Positions 6,889 through 15,320 are shown, counted from the first letter of the stretch. The stretch is DNA of 20,398 nt from Microbacteriaceae bacterium (GCA_026785785.1 JAJAZI010000246.1:1-20398); one strand, 5' to 3'. A program made the numbers and translations. Notes: generated from the letters alone by a model not told the origin.

Positions 6889-7929
6889 TTGCCCGACTCT
6901 GTCCGACCACGAATTGTCGCGATCGTCCCCTGCCACAACGAGGCAGCGGCGATCAGCCAGGTCGTCACCGACCTGATGCGTGAGCAACCAGACATGCAGG
7001 TTTTTGTCTACGACAACCGCAGCACCGACGGAACGGACGAGATCGCGCGCGCCGCCGGTGCGACCGTGCGCTACGAGACAGCCAAGGGCAAGGGGAATGT
7101 CATCCGACGTGCCTTTGCCGACATCGATGCGGACATCTACGTGCTCATCGACGGCGACGACACGTATGACGCAACCGCGCTTCCCGGCATGATCGCGGCT
7201 CTACGGGACGGCCCGCTCGACCATGTGGTCGGCGTACGCAAGCAGGTGTCGAGCACGGCCTACCGCCCCGGGCACTCGTCCGGCAACAAGGCGTTCAACG
7301 CGCTCGTCAGCTGGGTCTTCGGCTACCGAGTCAACGACATGCTCAGCGGCTACCGGGTCTTCTCCCGCCGATTCGTCAAGTCCTTCCCTGCGGTGTCGCG
7401 GGAGTTTGAGGTCGAGACCGAGCTCACCGTGCACTCCATGAACCTCCGCGTCCCGCAGATCGAGATGGAGGTGGGCTTCAAGGACCGCCCGGAGGGGAGC
7501 GAGAGCAAGCTCAACACCTACCGCGACGGATTCAAGATCCTCCGCCTCATCGGCAGCCTCGTTCGCCACGAGCGTCCGTGGATGTTCCATGGCCTGCTCG
7601 GGGCGCTCGTGTTCGCGGCCTCTCTCGTGATCGGGCTGCCAGTCGTGATCGAGTTTGCGCAGACCGGGCTCGTTCCCCGATTCCCCACCGCGGTCCTCGC
7701 ATCGTCGCTCGTGATCATCGCGGCGTTGATCTGGTTGCTCGGGCTGATCCTCGACGGAATTGCCAAGTCACGCCGCGAGGCTTCGCGCCTGAGCTACCTC
7801 AGGTCACCGGCGCCCCCGTGGTTACCGGTGTCCGCACAGCCCCTCCCCGCGCCGGCGCTCACCGCCGAAGGTGGCGAACCGGTTCCCGTTCGGCTCTCAC
7901 AGGGATCGGCTCGTAGCCGCGCGACCTAA
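6889..7929 (+). CDS. GtrB/DPM1-like GT2 polyprenyl-phosphate sugar synthase with two C-terminal membrane helices
   Basis: 346 aa. The GT2 catalytic domain spans residues 8-220: IVAIVPCHNEA, YDNRSTDGT (41-49), KGKGNVIRR, and the DXD-type LIDGDDTYD with D88, D90 and D91. NDMLSGYRVFSRR and EVETELTVHS follow, typical of dolichol- or polyprenyl-phosphate sugar synthases. Two hydrophobic helices (about 235-254 and 268-289) and a Pro/Ala-rich cytoplasmic tail complete the GtrB layout. The known family reaction transfers a sugar from UDP-, GDP- or dTDP-sugar to polyprenyl phosphate on the cytoplasmic face. The product would be a substrate for the neighbouring GtrA protein and then the GT-C proteins. 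The sugar is unknown. The TTG start was chosen from its Shine-Dalgarno sequence. It could instead feed a different transferase in the locus. Confidence 0.85.
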   Translation: MPDSVRPRIVAIVPCHNEAAAISQVVTDLMREQPDMQVFVYDNRSTDGTDEIARAAGATVRYETAKGKGNVIRRAFADIDADIYVLIDGDDTYDATALPGMIAALRDGPLDHVVGVRKQVSSTAYRPGHSSGNKAFNALVSWVFGYRVNDMLSGYRVFSRRFVKSFPAVSREFEVETELTVHSMNLRVPQIEMEVGFKDRPEGSESKLNTYRDGFKILRLIGSLVRHERPWMFHGLLGALVFAASLVIGLPVVIEFAQTGLVPRFPTAVLASSLVIIAALIWLLGLILDGIAKSRREASRLSYLRSPAPPWLPVSAQPLPAPALTAEGGEPVPVRLSQGSARSRAT

Positions 7930-7932
7930 GCT
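7927..7932 (+). promoter_or_regulatory. Candidate -10 box ahead of the second large glycosyltransferase
   Basis: TAAGCT overlaps the TAA stop of the upstream gene and lies 47 nt before the ATG at 7980. No convincing -35. The next gene may equally be read from the upstream transcript. Confidence 0.25.
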
Positions 7933-7970
7933 GATTGCTTCGCCCACGTTTTCCGTTCGACGCAACGCCT

Positions 7971-7977
7971 GAGGAAG
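7971..7977 (+). promoter_or_regulatory. Shine-Dalgarno deciding the ATG start at 7980
   Basis: GAGGAAG directly precedes ATG at 7980 (5 nt from GAGG to ATG). It outweighs an in-frame TTG at 7935 that has no ribosome site. Confidence 0.65.
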
Positions 7978-7979
7978 TC

Positions 7980-10454
7980 ATGTCACAACTGAGAGCCGGC
8001 GTCGTGTCTGTCGTCCTGGTCAACTACCGCGGTGCCGCCGACACCATCGAGGCCGTGACGAGCCTGCTGGCCCTCGACTGGCCGCGCGATCAACTGGAGA
8101 TCCTGGTCGTCGAGAACGGCTCGGGGGACGACAGCGTCGACCGGCTGCGCGCGCTCGGTTCCGACATCGTGCTCGTGGAATCGGGCGAGAATCTCGGGTT
8201 TGCCGGCGGCTGCAACCTGGGAGTACGGCGCAGTAGCGGTGAGGTCATCGCGTTCCTCAACAACGATGCGAAGCCCGATGCCCAGTGGGTTCGTGCCGCG
8301 ATGGCCCGTTTCGACCAGTCGCCGCGAGTTGGCGCGGTTGCCAGTAAGGTGCTCGACTGGGAGGGCCGTCTCGTCGACTTCATCGGGTCTGCGATGACGT
8401 GGTACGGCATGGGCTACAAGCCGTTCACCGCCGACCCGGTACCCACCAACTACGCAGCCCCCGGTCGCGTGCTCTTCGGCACGGGCGCGGCAATGTTCGT
8501 GCGGCGCTCGGTGTTCGACGAGCTGGAGGGGTTCGACGAGAGCTACTTCATGTTCTTCGAGGATGTGGATCTCGGCTGGAGGCTGAACCTTCTCGGGTAC
8601 GTTTTCGCCTACGAGCCGGCCTCGCTTGCGTTCCACAAGCACCACGCGTCCATGCAGTCGTTCGGACAGTTCAAGGAGCAGTACCTTCTCGAACGAAATG
8701 CCCTGTTCACGCTCTACAAGAACCTCGAGCAGGACAACCTCAATCAAGCCCTGCCCGCCGCGATGGCGCTCTCGATCCGCCGAGGAATGTCGAAGACGAA
8801 CCTGAGTTCGACCTCGCTCGATTTGCTGACCGCCGGCGGCGATGCTGACGAGGAACAGCGCACCCCAAAGGTTCTGCTGTCGAGCGTGTTCGGCCTCGAC
8901 CAATTCGTCGAACAACTGCCGACCCTCTCGACGTCGCGGGAGCGCATCCAGTCGACGCGCAGGGTCAGTGACGCGCAGGTCTGGAAGCTGTTCGGGAACG
9001 CCGACGCGCCCGTCATCCAGAACGAGTATTTCCTCGAGGGCTACGAGAAGATCGTCACGGCCTTCGCGGTGACCGAGCGGCCCGGCGCGACCAGTGTGCT
9101 CATTATCACCGGCGATCCGATCGGCGCGAAGCTCGCCGGACCAGCGATCCGCGCGTGGAACATGGCCGACGCACTCTCGGTTGATAACGACGTTACGCTC
9201 GTGAGCCTTGCCGGGGTCGAGGGCGTCGATGCCCCCTTCGCGCTCGCGCACGTCAGGGCCGGGGACAACCGCGCATTCGCGAAATTCGAGCGCGATGCCG
9301 ACGTCATCATCTTCCAGGGCCACGCAATGGCCGTGTTCGAGGTACTGCGGACCACCGGGAAGATTCTCGTTATCGACATCTACGACCCGATGCACCTCGA
9401 GCAGCTCGAGCAGGCGAGGGAGCTCGCCCCCGAGGTGTGGGCGCGACAGGTTTCGGACGCGACCGACGTGCTCAACGAGCAACTCGCCCGCGGCGACTTC
9501 TTCCTCTGCGCCTCGGAGCGCCAGCGTCACTTCTATCTCGGGCAGCTCGCTGCCCTGGGCCGCATCTCGCCGGCGACCTACACGGACGACCCCCACCTCA
9601 CCGGACTCGTGAGTGTCGTGCCGTTCGGGCTGGACCGTGTGCCTCCGAGACACAATCGCCCGGCGATGAAGGGTGTGATCCCGGGAATCGAGCTCACCGA
9701 CAAGGTGCTGCTGTGGTCCGGTGGACTCTACAACTGGTTCGATCCGGCAACCCTGATCGAGGCCGTCGCGCTCGTCGCGGGCGATCACCCCGAGGTGAAG
9801 CTCTACTTCCAGGGCACCAAGCACCCCCATCCCGGCGTGCCGGAGATGCGCGTCGTCGCCGACAGCAGGGCGCTCGCGCGCCGCCTCGGCGTGTACGACA
9901 ACAACGTCTTCTTCAACGACTCCTGGGTCGACTATTCCGAGCGGCAGAACTTCCTGACCGAGGCCGACGCCGGGGTGAGCACCCACCATTCGCACATCGA
10001 GACGACGTTCTCGTTCCGAACCCGCATTCTCGACTACCTGTGGGCGGGACTGCCGATGGTCGTGACGGAGGGGGACTTCTTCGCCGAACTCATCGAACGC
10101 GAGAACCTCGGTTACGTCGTGCCCGACCGTGACCCGGAGGCCCTCGCGGCGGCCATCACCGCGGTCTTGTTCGACACCGGGTCGCGCGCACAGATCATGC
10201 TCAACGTCCAGCGCGTCCGGGAGGACTTCTTCTGGGACGTCGCAGTGCGGCCCCTCGTCGAGTTCGTCTCCGATCCGCGGCCGGCGCGGGACCGAGTCGG
10301 GGTCGCGGGCGGATCAGCCGGCGGAGTGAGGACACGACCGCGCGAGCGGCGATCGGGGCTTCGCCACGACGCGAGCCTGGTGATGCTGTACTTGCGCAAC
10401 GGCGGACCGGTGCTCGTGGCCAGGAAGATCGTTTCCCGGTTCCGTCGTCGCTGA
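7980..10454 (+). CDS. Two-domain glycosyltransferase: GT2 (rhamnosyltransferase-like) fused to GT4-type domain
   Basis: 824 aa. The N-terminal GT2 domain (about 5-240) has VSVVLVNY, ENGSG, NLGFAGGCN, LNND (94-96), FGTGAAMF and FEDVDLGWR (E194-D195). A spacer (about 240-370) contains DQFVEQLPTLS. The C-terminal GT-B/GT4-like domain (about 375-770) has a glycine-rich N-terminal part, IDIYDPMHLEQ, LCASERQRHF, LLWSGGLYNWFDP as the donor-side strand, HSHIETTFSFRTRILDYLW (E674, D685) and LWAGLPMVVTEGD. The tail is strongly basic. Two active sites suggest that one protein adds two sugars in succession to a lipid-linked acceptor; specificity is unknown. It is paralogous to the first gene in the window, but here the second half is complete. 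It shares a 1-nt overlap (TGATG) with the next GT gene. Rhamnan-type O-chain enzymes have a comparable layout. Confidence 0.9.
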   Translation: MSQLRAGVVSVVLVNYRGAADTIEAVTSLLALDWPRDQLEILVVENGSGDDSVDRLRALGSDIVLVESGENLGFAGGCNLGVRRSSGEVIAFLNNDAKPDAQWVRAAMARFDQSPRVGAVASKVLDWEGRLVDFIGSAMTWYGMGYKPFTADPVPTNYAAPGRVLFGTGAAMFVRRSVFDELEGFDESYFMFFEDVDLGWRLNLLGYVFAYEPASLAFHKHHASMQSFGQFKEQYLLERNALFTLYKNLEQDNLNQALPAAMALSIRRGMSKTNLSSTSLDLLTAGGDADEEQRTPKVLLSSVFGLDQFVEQLPTLSTSRERIQSTRRVSDAQVWKLFGNADAPVIQNEYFLEGYEKIVTAFAVTERPGATSVLIITGDPIGAKLAGPAIRAWNMADALSVDNDVTLVSLAGVEGVDAPFALAHVRAGDNRAFAKFERDADVIIFQGHAMAVFEVLRTTGKILVIDIYDPMHLEQLEQARELAPEVWARQVSDATDVLNEQLARGDFFLCASERQRHFYLGQLAALGRISPATYTDDPHLTGLVSVVPFGLDRVPPRHNRPAMKGVIPGIELTDKVLLWSGGLYNWFDPATLIEAVALVAGDHPEVKLYFQGTKHPHPGVPEMRVVADSRALARRLGVYDNNVFFNDSWVDYSERQNFLTEADAGVSTHHSHIETTFSFRTRILDYLWAGLPMVVTEGDFFAELIERENLGYVVPDRDPEALAAAITAVLFDTGSRAQIMLNVQRVREDFFWDVAVRPLVEFVSDPRPARDRVGVAGGSAGGVRTRPRERRSGLRHDASLVMLYLRNGGPVLVARKIVSRFRRR

Positions 10455-11458
10455 TGGGCGAGGCGAGCCCCCCGGCCGCGCTGAGCGCTGGCGTTGCGCT
10501 GTGCACCTACAACGGCGCCCCTCACCTTGCAGAGCAGTTCGAGAGCATCCTCGCCCAAAATCGGATGCCTGATGAGATCGTCGTGTCCGACGACGGATCC
10601 ACCGACGGCACCGTGGAGCTCATCCGGGAGTTTCTGCACCGGGCGGCGGAGCGCGGGATCGCCGTCCGGTACCTCGGCGATGGGGTGCGCCGCGGCGTGA
10701 CGCCGAACTTCGCTCTCGCGATCGCGTCCTGCAGCTCGGACGTGATCGTCCTGAGCGATCAGGACGACGTGTGGCATGCCGACCGCCTCGGTGTCGCGCT
10801 GGAGTCCTTCGAACGGGACCCGGGCTTGCTGCTACGGCATGAGAATGCTCGGCTCGTCGACGAGCGCGGGCAGGCGCTGGGCAGAACCCTGTTTGAGGCG
10901 CTCGCTGTGCCGCCAGAGGACCGTAGCCGTATCAACCGGGGCCAGGGGTTCGGCGCATATCTGCGCAGGAACATCGCGACGGGCGCGACCATGTCGTTCC
11001 GTCGGGCGCTGTATCCACTGGCCGCACCGTTGCCAGAGGAGTGGGTCCACGACGAGTGGCTCGCGATCGTCGCCGCTGCCGTCGGCAGGGTCGAGGTCAC
11101 GGACAACTGCCTCGTGGACTACCGGCAGCACGGCACAAATGTCATCGGCGCTCCCACCCGCACCCTGCGATACCGGATGGCCCGCATGCTCGAAACCTCC
11201 CAAGCCCGCAATGCTGCGCTTGCGGCGCGATCGGTCGTGCTGGCGGACCGTCTCGGCGCCATCGACACGGTGTCGGATCAAGTGCGTGCCGCGGCACGCG
11301 CCAAGGCGCAGTTCGAGTTCGAACGCGCCGCGCTTCCCGCGGCGCGGATCGGGCGGATCCGCGGCGTCCTGCGGGCGAGCCGGGGTGGCCGGTACTCCCA
11401 CTTCGCCAGCCAGGGGATGCTCGACATGCTGCGCGACGTGTTGCAGCGCGCCGCATGA
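10454..11458 (+). CDS. GT2 family glycosyltransferase
   Basis: 334 aa. The single GT2 domain starts almost at once: ALCTYNGAPHLAEQFESI (from residue 15), VVSDDGSTDGT, and the metal-binding SDQDDVW (D102, D104, D105). The second half has the pattern of rhamnosyl- and related transferases in O-antigen clusters, with GATMSFRRALYP, HDEWLAIVAAAVG and NCLVDYRQHGTN. No membrane helix is visible, so it should work on the cytoplasmic face. It starts by a TGATG junction with the preceding GT and ends in ATGA shared with the flippase gene, so the three are translated as one unit. The sugar and linkage cannot be inferred. Confidence 0.88.
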   Translation: MGEASPPAALSAGVALCTYNGAPHLAEQFESILAQNRMPDEIVVSDDGSTDGTVELIREFLHRAAERGIAVRYLGDGVRRGVTPNFALAIASCSSDVIVLSDQDDVWHADRLGVALESFERDPGLLLRHENARLVDERGQALGRTLFEALAVPPEDRSRINRGQGFGAYLRRNIATGATMSFRRALYPLAAPLPEEWVHDEWLAIVAAAVGRVEVTDNCLVDYRQHGTNVIGAPTRTLRYRMARMLETSQARNAALAARSVVLADRLGAIDTVSDQVRAAARAKAQFEFERAALPAARIGRIRGVLRASRGGRYSHFASQGMLDMLRDVLQRAA

Positions 11459-12687
11459 CGAGAGCGCCGGGGCTGACGCCCCTCCTGGCTGCGACGGGAC
11501 TCGCGGCCGTGGCGGGGTACCTGCTGATCTGGCTCGTCCCGCTGCAGATCGGGCTCGAGGCGTACAAGGACTTCGCGTTGTTCTGGGCGGCGATGTATTT
11601 TCTCATCGGTGCATTCTCGGGGCTTCAGCATGAGGTGACACGGGGCACGGTCCGTCGTGCGACCGTGGGGCGCACGCAGCCGAGTCCCGCACGGAACTTC
11701 GGCCTGGCCGTCTCGGCGCTCGTGTTCGTCGCTGTGGTCGCGACCGCGCCGCTCTGGGTCGACACAGTGTTTCCCGGTGTCGGGTGGCCCCTCGTCTGGC
11801 CCCTCGCCATCGCAGCCGCCTCCTACGTGATCGTGGCGACCGTCGCCGGCACCCTCTACGGCGTCGCCGGGTGGATGTCACTCGCCCTGATGATCGCGAT
11901 CGACGCGTTTCTCCGCCTCGCCGCGGTCGGGATCGTGGCCGTGTTCACGAGCAATGCGGTGCCGCTCGCGTGGGCTGCGGCGATCCCGTTCCTCCTCACC
12001 ATCGCCGTTCTGTGGCCGCGTATCCGCCGGGACGTCGTCGGCAGGACGACCTTCGACGCCGAGTACCGGACGCTGTCCTGGAATGTCGCCAGGACCATGG
12101 TCGCTGCCGCGTCCATGGGCGTACTCGTGAGCGGATTTCCCGTGGTGCTCGGGGTCGCTGCGATCGAGGAGCCGGATGCGTACGTTGCGGCGCTCTTTCT
12201 CGCGATCATGGTGACGAGGGCGCCAGTGATCGTGGTCGTGATGTCCCTGCAGGGCTACCTGATCGTTCGTTTCCGGGACCACCGGGCGACCCTTGTCCGC
12301 GACCTGCTCGGTGTGCTGGGCATCGTCCTCGGCGGAGGTATCGTCCTCGCCCTGATCGCCTGGGTCGTTGGCCCGACGGTCTTCGCCCTGCTCTACGGCG
12401 GAGCGATCTCGCTCGACGGCTGGTTCTACGCCGTACTGGTCGTCTCGTCCGCACTTGTCGGAGCCCTCGCGGTGACGGCCCCCGCCGTGCTCTCGCTCGC
12501 CCAGCATGTCGTCTACTCGGCCGGCTGGGTGGTCGCCGCTTTCGTGACGATGGCGTGCTTCTTCCTGCCATTCGGCCTGGTCGCGAACACCGTCGCCGCG
12601 CTTATAGCCGGGCCGCTCGCAGGTCTTGCCGTGCACTCCGCCTACCTGATCGGGCGGTCTCGGTCGGTCAGCCCCGAGCTGCCCTGA
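11455..12687 (+). CDS. Wzx-like polysaccharide flippase / multi-pass membrane transporter
   Basis: 410 aa, about 12 hydrophobic helices arranged as in Wzx/MATE-fold oligosaccharide flippases. The N-terminal helix pair includes LIWLVPLQIGLEAY and FSGLQHEVTRGT, a charged motif placed where Wzx-like proteins carry a cytoplasmic loop. Later helices have ARTMVAAASMGVLVSGFP and FALLYGG. The inferred role is moving the lipid-linked repeat unit made by the neighbouring GTs to the outer face. ATG at 11455 overlaps the upstream stop as ATGA. The last 20 nt overlap the 3' end of the convergent DUF2142 gene, and a perfect hairpin lies 9 nt after the stop. Sequence conservation in this superfamily is low, so the assignment rests on topology and context. 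Confidence 0.7.
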   Translation: MTRAPGLTPLLAATGLAAVAGYLLIWLVPLQIGLEAYKDFALFWAAMYFLIGAFSGLQHEVTRGTVRRATVGRTQPSPARNFGLAVSALVFVAVVATAPLWVDTVFPGVGWPLVWPLAIAAASYVIVATVAGTLYGVAGWMSLALMIAIDAFLRLAAVGIVAVFTSNAVPLAWAAAIPFLLTIAVLWPRIRRDVVGRTTFDAEYRTLSWNVARTMVAAASMGVLVSGFPVVLGVAAIEEPDAYVAALFLAIMVTRAPVIVVVMSLQGYLIVRFRDHRATLVRDLLGVLGIVLGGGIVLALIAWVVGPTVFALLYGGAISLDGWFYAVLVVSSALVGALAVTAPAVLSLAQHVVYSAGWVVAAFVTMACFFLPFGLVANTVAALIAGPLAGLAVHSAYLIGRSRSVSPELP

Positions 12688-14191
12688 CCGAAGACCTCTC
12701 ACCCACCACGACTGCGGTGGGTGAGAGCCGCACGGTGGCCAGAAGGTGGGCGCCCGCGGCAACTGCGGCGGCACCGACAAGCGAGATTCCGGCCCAGAGG
12801 ACGATTCCGCCAGGGGGAACCCACTCCGGCCGCAGCAGCAGTTCCACCCAGGTCCCGTCCGCCCCGACGCCATAACGCTTGAGGGCCGTCATGAAGGAGT
12901 ACCAGTGAGCGCCCGCCCAGAGCGCGGCCGCACTCGCGGAGAGGCGTTCGAGGGAGCCGCGTTCGAGCTCGAGGCGGTCGGCGAGCACGGCCGCGACACC
13001 GACGATCAGGCACACCAGCAGGGGCAGCGTGTACCGCCCCTGCCAGACGAAGCCGCCACCCGCGATGTAGGCCCCCTGAATGAGCGGGGGCAGCAGGAGG
13101 ACGGTGCCCGCGAGGGTCGCGGCGAAGGCGAATCGCCTCCCGCGCAGCAGCACGAACGCCATCAGGGCGAGGGCCCCGATGAACGCGGACCAGACGAAGA
13201 AGACGGCGGCGGGAACCGGCGTATCGAGCCAACCGAAGATCCCTATCGCACCCCGTCCGAGGAGGAAGGTCTGTTCGAGCGTGGCGATGAAGCCCGTCGC
13301 GGCCGATTCGCCCACGGAGGGGTCGGACGCGTCCCGCGGATCCTCGATGCCGGCGGTGAGCGAACCCGACAGGGAGAGCCAGAGGACGCTCAGCCCTGTC
13401 GCGGCTGCGACGACTGCGACCGCGAGCCACACGATCCTGCTGCGGAACAGCTCGCCGGCCTGGCGCGCCGTCACGAGGATGAGGGGGGTCGCGATCGCGA
13501 CAACGAGCCATACCGGCGCGAGCCCTCTCGTGTTCACCGCGATCGCAGCCGAGCTCATCACGATGGCCGCCCTGGAGGCCAGTAGGTCCGGCTGCGGATG
13601 AAGTGCGATGCTCAGCATCCCGACAAACACCGCGAGGATCGACGCGATCTCGAGCGAGTTCGGATTGACGGTCCCGCTCAGGAAGAGCACCATGGGGGTG
13701 ATCGACACCAGAAGGCCGAGTGGGGCGATTCCCGGGCGCGGCCAGCGGGCGATCATTGCAGCAGTAAGTGCGAGGAAGAGCGAACAGGCAGCCGCGCCGG
13801 CGAGGCGCATGGCATAGATCCCGCCCGCGTCCTGGGCGATGAGCGACGGCCAGCCGATGACGGCGTAGTACAGCGGATTGTAAAGCCCGGCGCTGGTCGA
13901 GCCGTCGACGATGTCCGACTGCGGGCCGCCCGACGTGCTCGTGCAGCTCGCGCTCGTCTTCGGCTGGAACGCGAAGCACGTCCGTTCACGTGCTGTCGCG
14001 ATGTAGCGGGGCACCTGGACGACCTGCCCCGCATCAGAGTACTCGCCCACGAGTTGCCCGCGAACGACGGAGGCTGCCTTGACGAGATGGGCCGGCTCGT
14101 CGGGGGCAGCACTGATCGGTGTGGCGAGCGCGAATGACACGGCCAGGACGAAGAGCAGGGCCCAGGCCAGGCCGAAGACGCGCCACGACAT
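12668..14191 (-). CDS. DUF2142 family membrane protein, probable GT-C-type transferase
   Basis: 507 aa, about 11-12 membrane helices. TM1 (6-24) is followed by ATPISAAPDEPAH with the DE..H signature (D31, E32, H35) that marks DUF2142 proteins. An outer loop with several cysteines (TCFAFQPKTSASC) leads to GLYNPLYYAVIGWPSL. Acidic residues right after the first helix match the catalytic position of GT-C enzymes, so transfer of a polyprenyl-phosphate sugar on the outer face is inferred; the family is biochemically poorly described. It starts at ATG 14191 sharing one base with the DUF2304 stop (TGATG), with AGGG just upstream. Its last codons contain the hairpin at 12696-12727, and its end overlaps the flippase gene by 20 nt. 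Confidence 0.85.
   Translation of the reverse strand: MSWRVFGLAWALLFVLAVSFALATPISAAPDEPAHLVKAASVVRGQLVGEYSDAGQVVQVPRYIATARERTCFAFQPKTSASCTSTSGGPQSDIVDGSTSAGLYNPLYYAVIGWPSLIAQDAGGIYAMRLAGAAACSLFLALTAAMIARWPRPGIAPLGLLVSITPMVLFLSGTVNPNSLEIASILAVFVGMLSIALHPQPDLLASRAAIVMSSAAIAVNTRGLAPVWLVVAIATPLILVTARQAGELFRSRIVWLAVAVVAAATGLSVLWLSLSGSLTAGIEDPRDASDPSVGESAATGFIATLEQTFLLGRGAIGIFGWLDTPVPAAVFFVWSAFIGALALMAFVLLRGRRFAFAATLAGTVLLLPPLIQGAYIAGGGFVWQGRYTLPLLVCLIVGVAAVLADRLELERGSLERLSASAAALWAGAHWYSFMTALKRYGVGADGTWVELLLRPEWVPPGGIVLWAGISLVGAAAVAAGAHLLATVRLSPTAVVVGERSSVRAARG
12696..12727. terminator. Perfect 12-bp hairpin after the flippase gene (possible bidirectional terminator)
   Basis: CTCTCACCCACC, an 8-nt loop (acgactgc), then GGTGGGTGAGAG, all paired without mismatch. 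It starts 9 nt after the flippase stop on the plus strand and lies within the last codons of the minus-strand DUF2142 gene. No U tract follows on either strand, as is usual for high-GC actinobacterial terminators. Confidence 0.6.
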
Positions 14192-14583
14192 CAGCCCTGT
14201 CGTTTCTTCGCAGTCTCCAACGCGAGTTGTTGCTCGAGGGCGCGCAGTCGCAGGTCCTGGAGGGCGGATTGCTCGGCGAGAACCCGGGTCTTGCTCTCGA
14301 GTAGAGTCAATTCGGCGCTGTGCTGGAGGGCCACCAGGACCAGTATGCCGATGCTCACGAAGAAGACGAGATTGATCGGAAGCTCGAACCCGAGGAGGGG
14401 TGCGGCCCACCTGAGGGTGCTCGGGAAGATGCCGACGATGAGCGCCAGCACTCCTGCGACGAGCCACCAGAGCGCGTGCCGCTCCCGGAGTTGGCGACGC
14501 CGGAGGAGTTCGACGACAACACCGAGAACGAGCGCTGCAGACACGATGCCGAAGATATAGCTCGGGGTTTCCATCGAGGTCAC
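14191..14583 (-). CDS. DUF2304 (GacJ-like) small membrane protein
   Basis: 130 aa from GTG 14583, or 127 aa from ATG 14574. I prefer GTG because it forms GTGA with the upstream stop, like other junctions in the locus, and has GAGAG a few bases ahead. Three hydrophobic helices are visible: YIFGIVSAALVLGVVVELL, ALWWLVAGVLALIVGIFPS and INLVFFVSIGILVLVALQ. They are followed by a charged heptad-like C-terminal tail of about 40 residues (LLESKTRVLAEQSALQDLRL and beyond) that should form a cytoplasmic coiled coil. DUF2304 proteins such as GacJ of group A Streptococcus bind and stimulate a GT2 polyprenyl-phosphate GlcNAc synthase. The gene sits directly between such a GT2 gene and a GT-C-like gene, which supports the same job here (inference). 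Confidence 0.88.
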   Translation of the reverse strand: MTSMETPSYIFGIVSAALVLGVVVELLRRRQLRERHALWWLVAGVLALIVGIFPSTLRWAAPLLGFELPINLVFFVSIGILVLVALQHSAELTLLESKTRVLAEQSALQDLRLRALEQQLALETAKKRQG

Positions 14584-15314
14584 GCGTCTCTCACGAGGCC
14601 GGGCGACGACGGCCGCGCGAGGGCGAACAGAAGCGCGATGCAGGCGCGACCGAGGTAGGCTGCGGCCCGCCCCGGATCGTGCGAGGGGACCCCTCCGCTG
14701 CGCACGCGCATCGCGACGGGAACCTGGCGGATGACGCATCCGGAACGGGCCGCGATGACGAGAGCCTCGATCGTGTCGCCCAGGTACTCCGCGGGGTAGT
14801 GCGCGGCGAATACGGCAACTGCCTTCGGCCCGGCCGCCCGATAGCCGGAGGTTGTGTCGGTGAGCCGAGCGCCAGCGGTCCGGCTCAGCGTGACTGCGAG
14901 AATTCGCATCGCCCACTTTCTCGGGCCAGTGACGCGGTACTCGCCCTCTCCCGCGAAGCGCGCCCCGATGACGAGGTCTGCAGACTCGAGAGCCTCGAGG
15001 AGGCGAGGGGCGCTCGCCGGGTCGTGCTGCCCGTCGGCGTCGATCTGCACGACGTTGCGGTAGCCGCGTTCGATCGCGAACTTGAAGCCTGCGCGCATCG
15101 CCCCGCCGACGCCGAGGTTGAACGGGAGGACGGCCACCATGGCGCCGGCTTTCCTGGCGACTCGCGCGGTGTCGTCAACAGAGCCGTCGTCCACGACGAG
15201 CAGGTTCATGCCAGGAAGCTTCGCGAACACTTCGCGGATGACATCTCCGATGGATTCTTCCTCGTTGAAGGCCGGCATGACGACGAGCGTTCGCTCCCAT
15301 GCGGATTCCACCAT
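14580..15314 (-). CDS. GT2 polyprenyl-phosphate sugar synthase (DPM1/GacI-like), no membrane helices
   Basis: 244 aa. TLVVMPAFNEEESI (9-22), LLVVDDGSVDDT, NLGVGGAMRAGFKFA, VQIDADGQHDP with the metal-binding D92-A-D94, then GARF, TDTTSGYRA and a conserved C-terminal VPVAMRVRSGG. This is the dolichyl/polyprenyl-phosphate sugar synthase pattern: a nucleotide sugar plus polyprenyl phosphate gives a lipid-linked monosaccharide on the inner face. Unlike the GtrB-like enzyme at 6889 there is no clear pair of C-terminal helices, so the downstream DUF2304 protein probably anchors or activates it. The ATG at 15314 has no Shine-Dalgarno sequence but lies 6 nt after a TAGTAT -10 box, suggesting a leaderless transcript. 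It is the first gene of a coupled three-gene operon with DUF2304 and DUF2142. The sugar is unknown; GlcNAc is only a guess from the streptococcal analogue. Confidence 0.88.
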   Translation of the reverse strand: MVESAWERTLVVMPAFNEEESIGDVIREVFAKLPGMNLLVVDDGSVDDTARVARKAGAMVAVLPFNLGVGGAMRAGFKFAIERGYRNVVQIDADGQHDPASAPRLLEALESADLVIGARFAGEGEYRVTGPRKWAMRILAVTLSRTAGARLTDTTSGYRAAGPKAVAVFAAHYPAEYLGDTIEALVIAARSGCVIRQVPVAMRVRSGGVPSHDPGRAAAYLGRACIALLFALARPSSPGLVRDA

Positions 15315-15320
15315 GTTGAA

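Noticed and set aside
6766..6987. Long N-terminal extension of GtrA
   Set aside because: It would overlap the divergent GtrB-like gene and its ribosome site and has no GtrA similarity.
7983..9995. A 670-codon open frame on the minus strand opposite the second large glycosyltransferase
   Set aside because: It has no recognisable motif; the plus-strand GT2/GT4 motifs are unambiguous and colinear with the paralog.
14584..14916. N-terminal extension of the DUF2304 protein into the GT2 gene
   Set aside because: It overlaps the GT2 coding end in another frame and is Arg-rich with no family counterpart.
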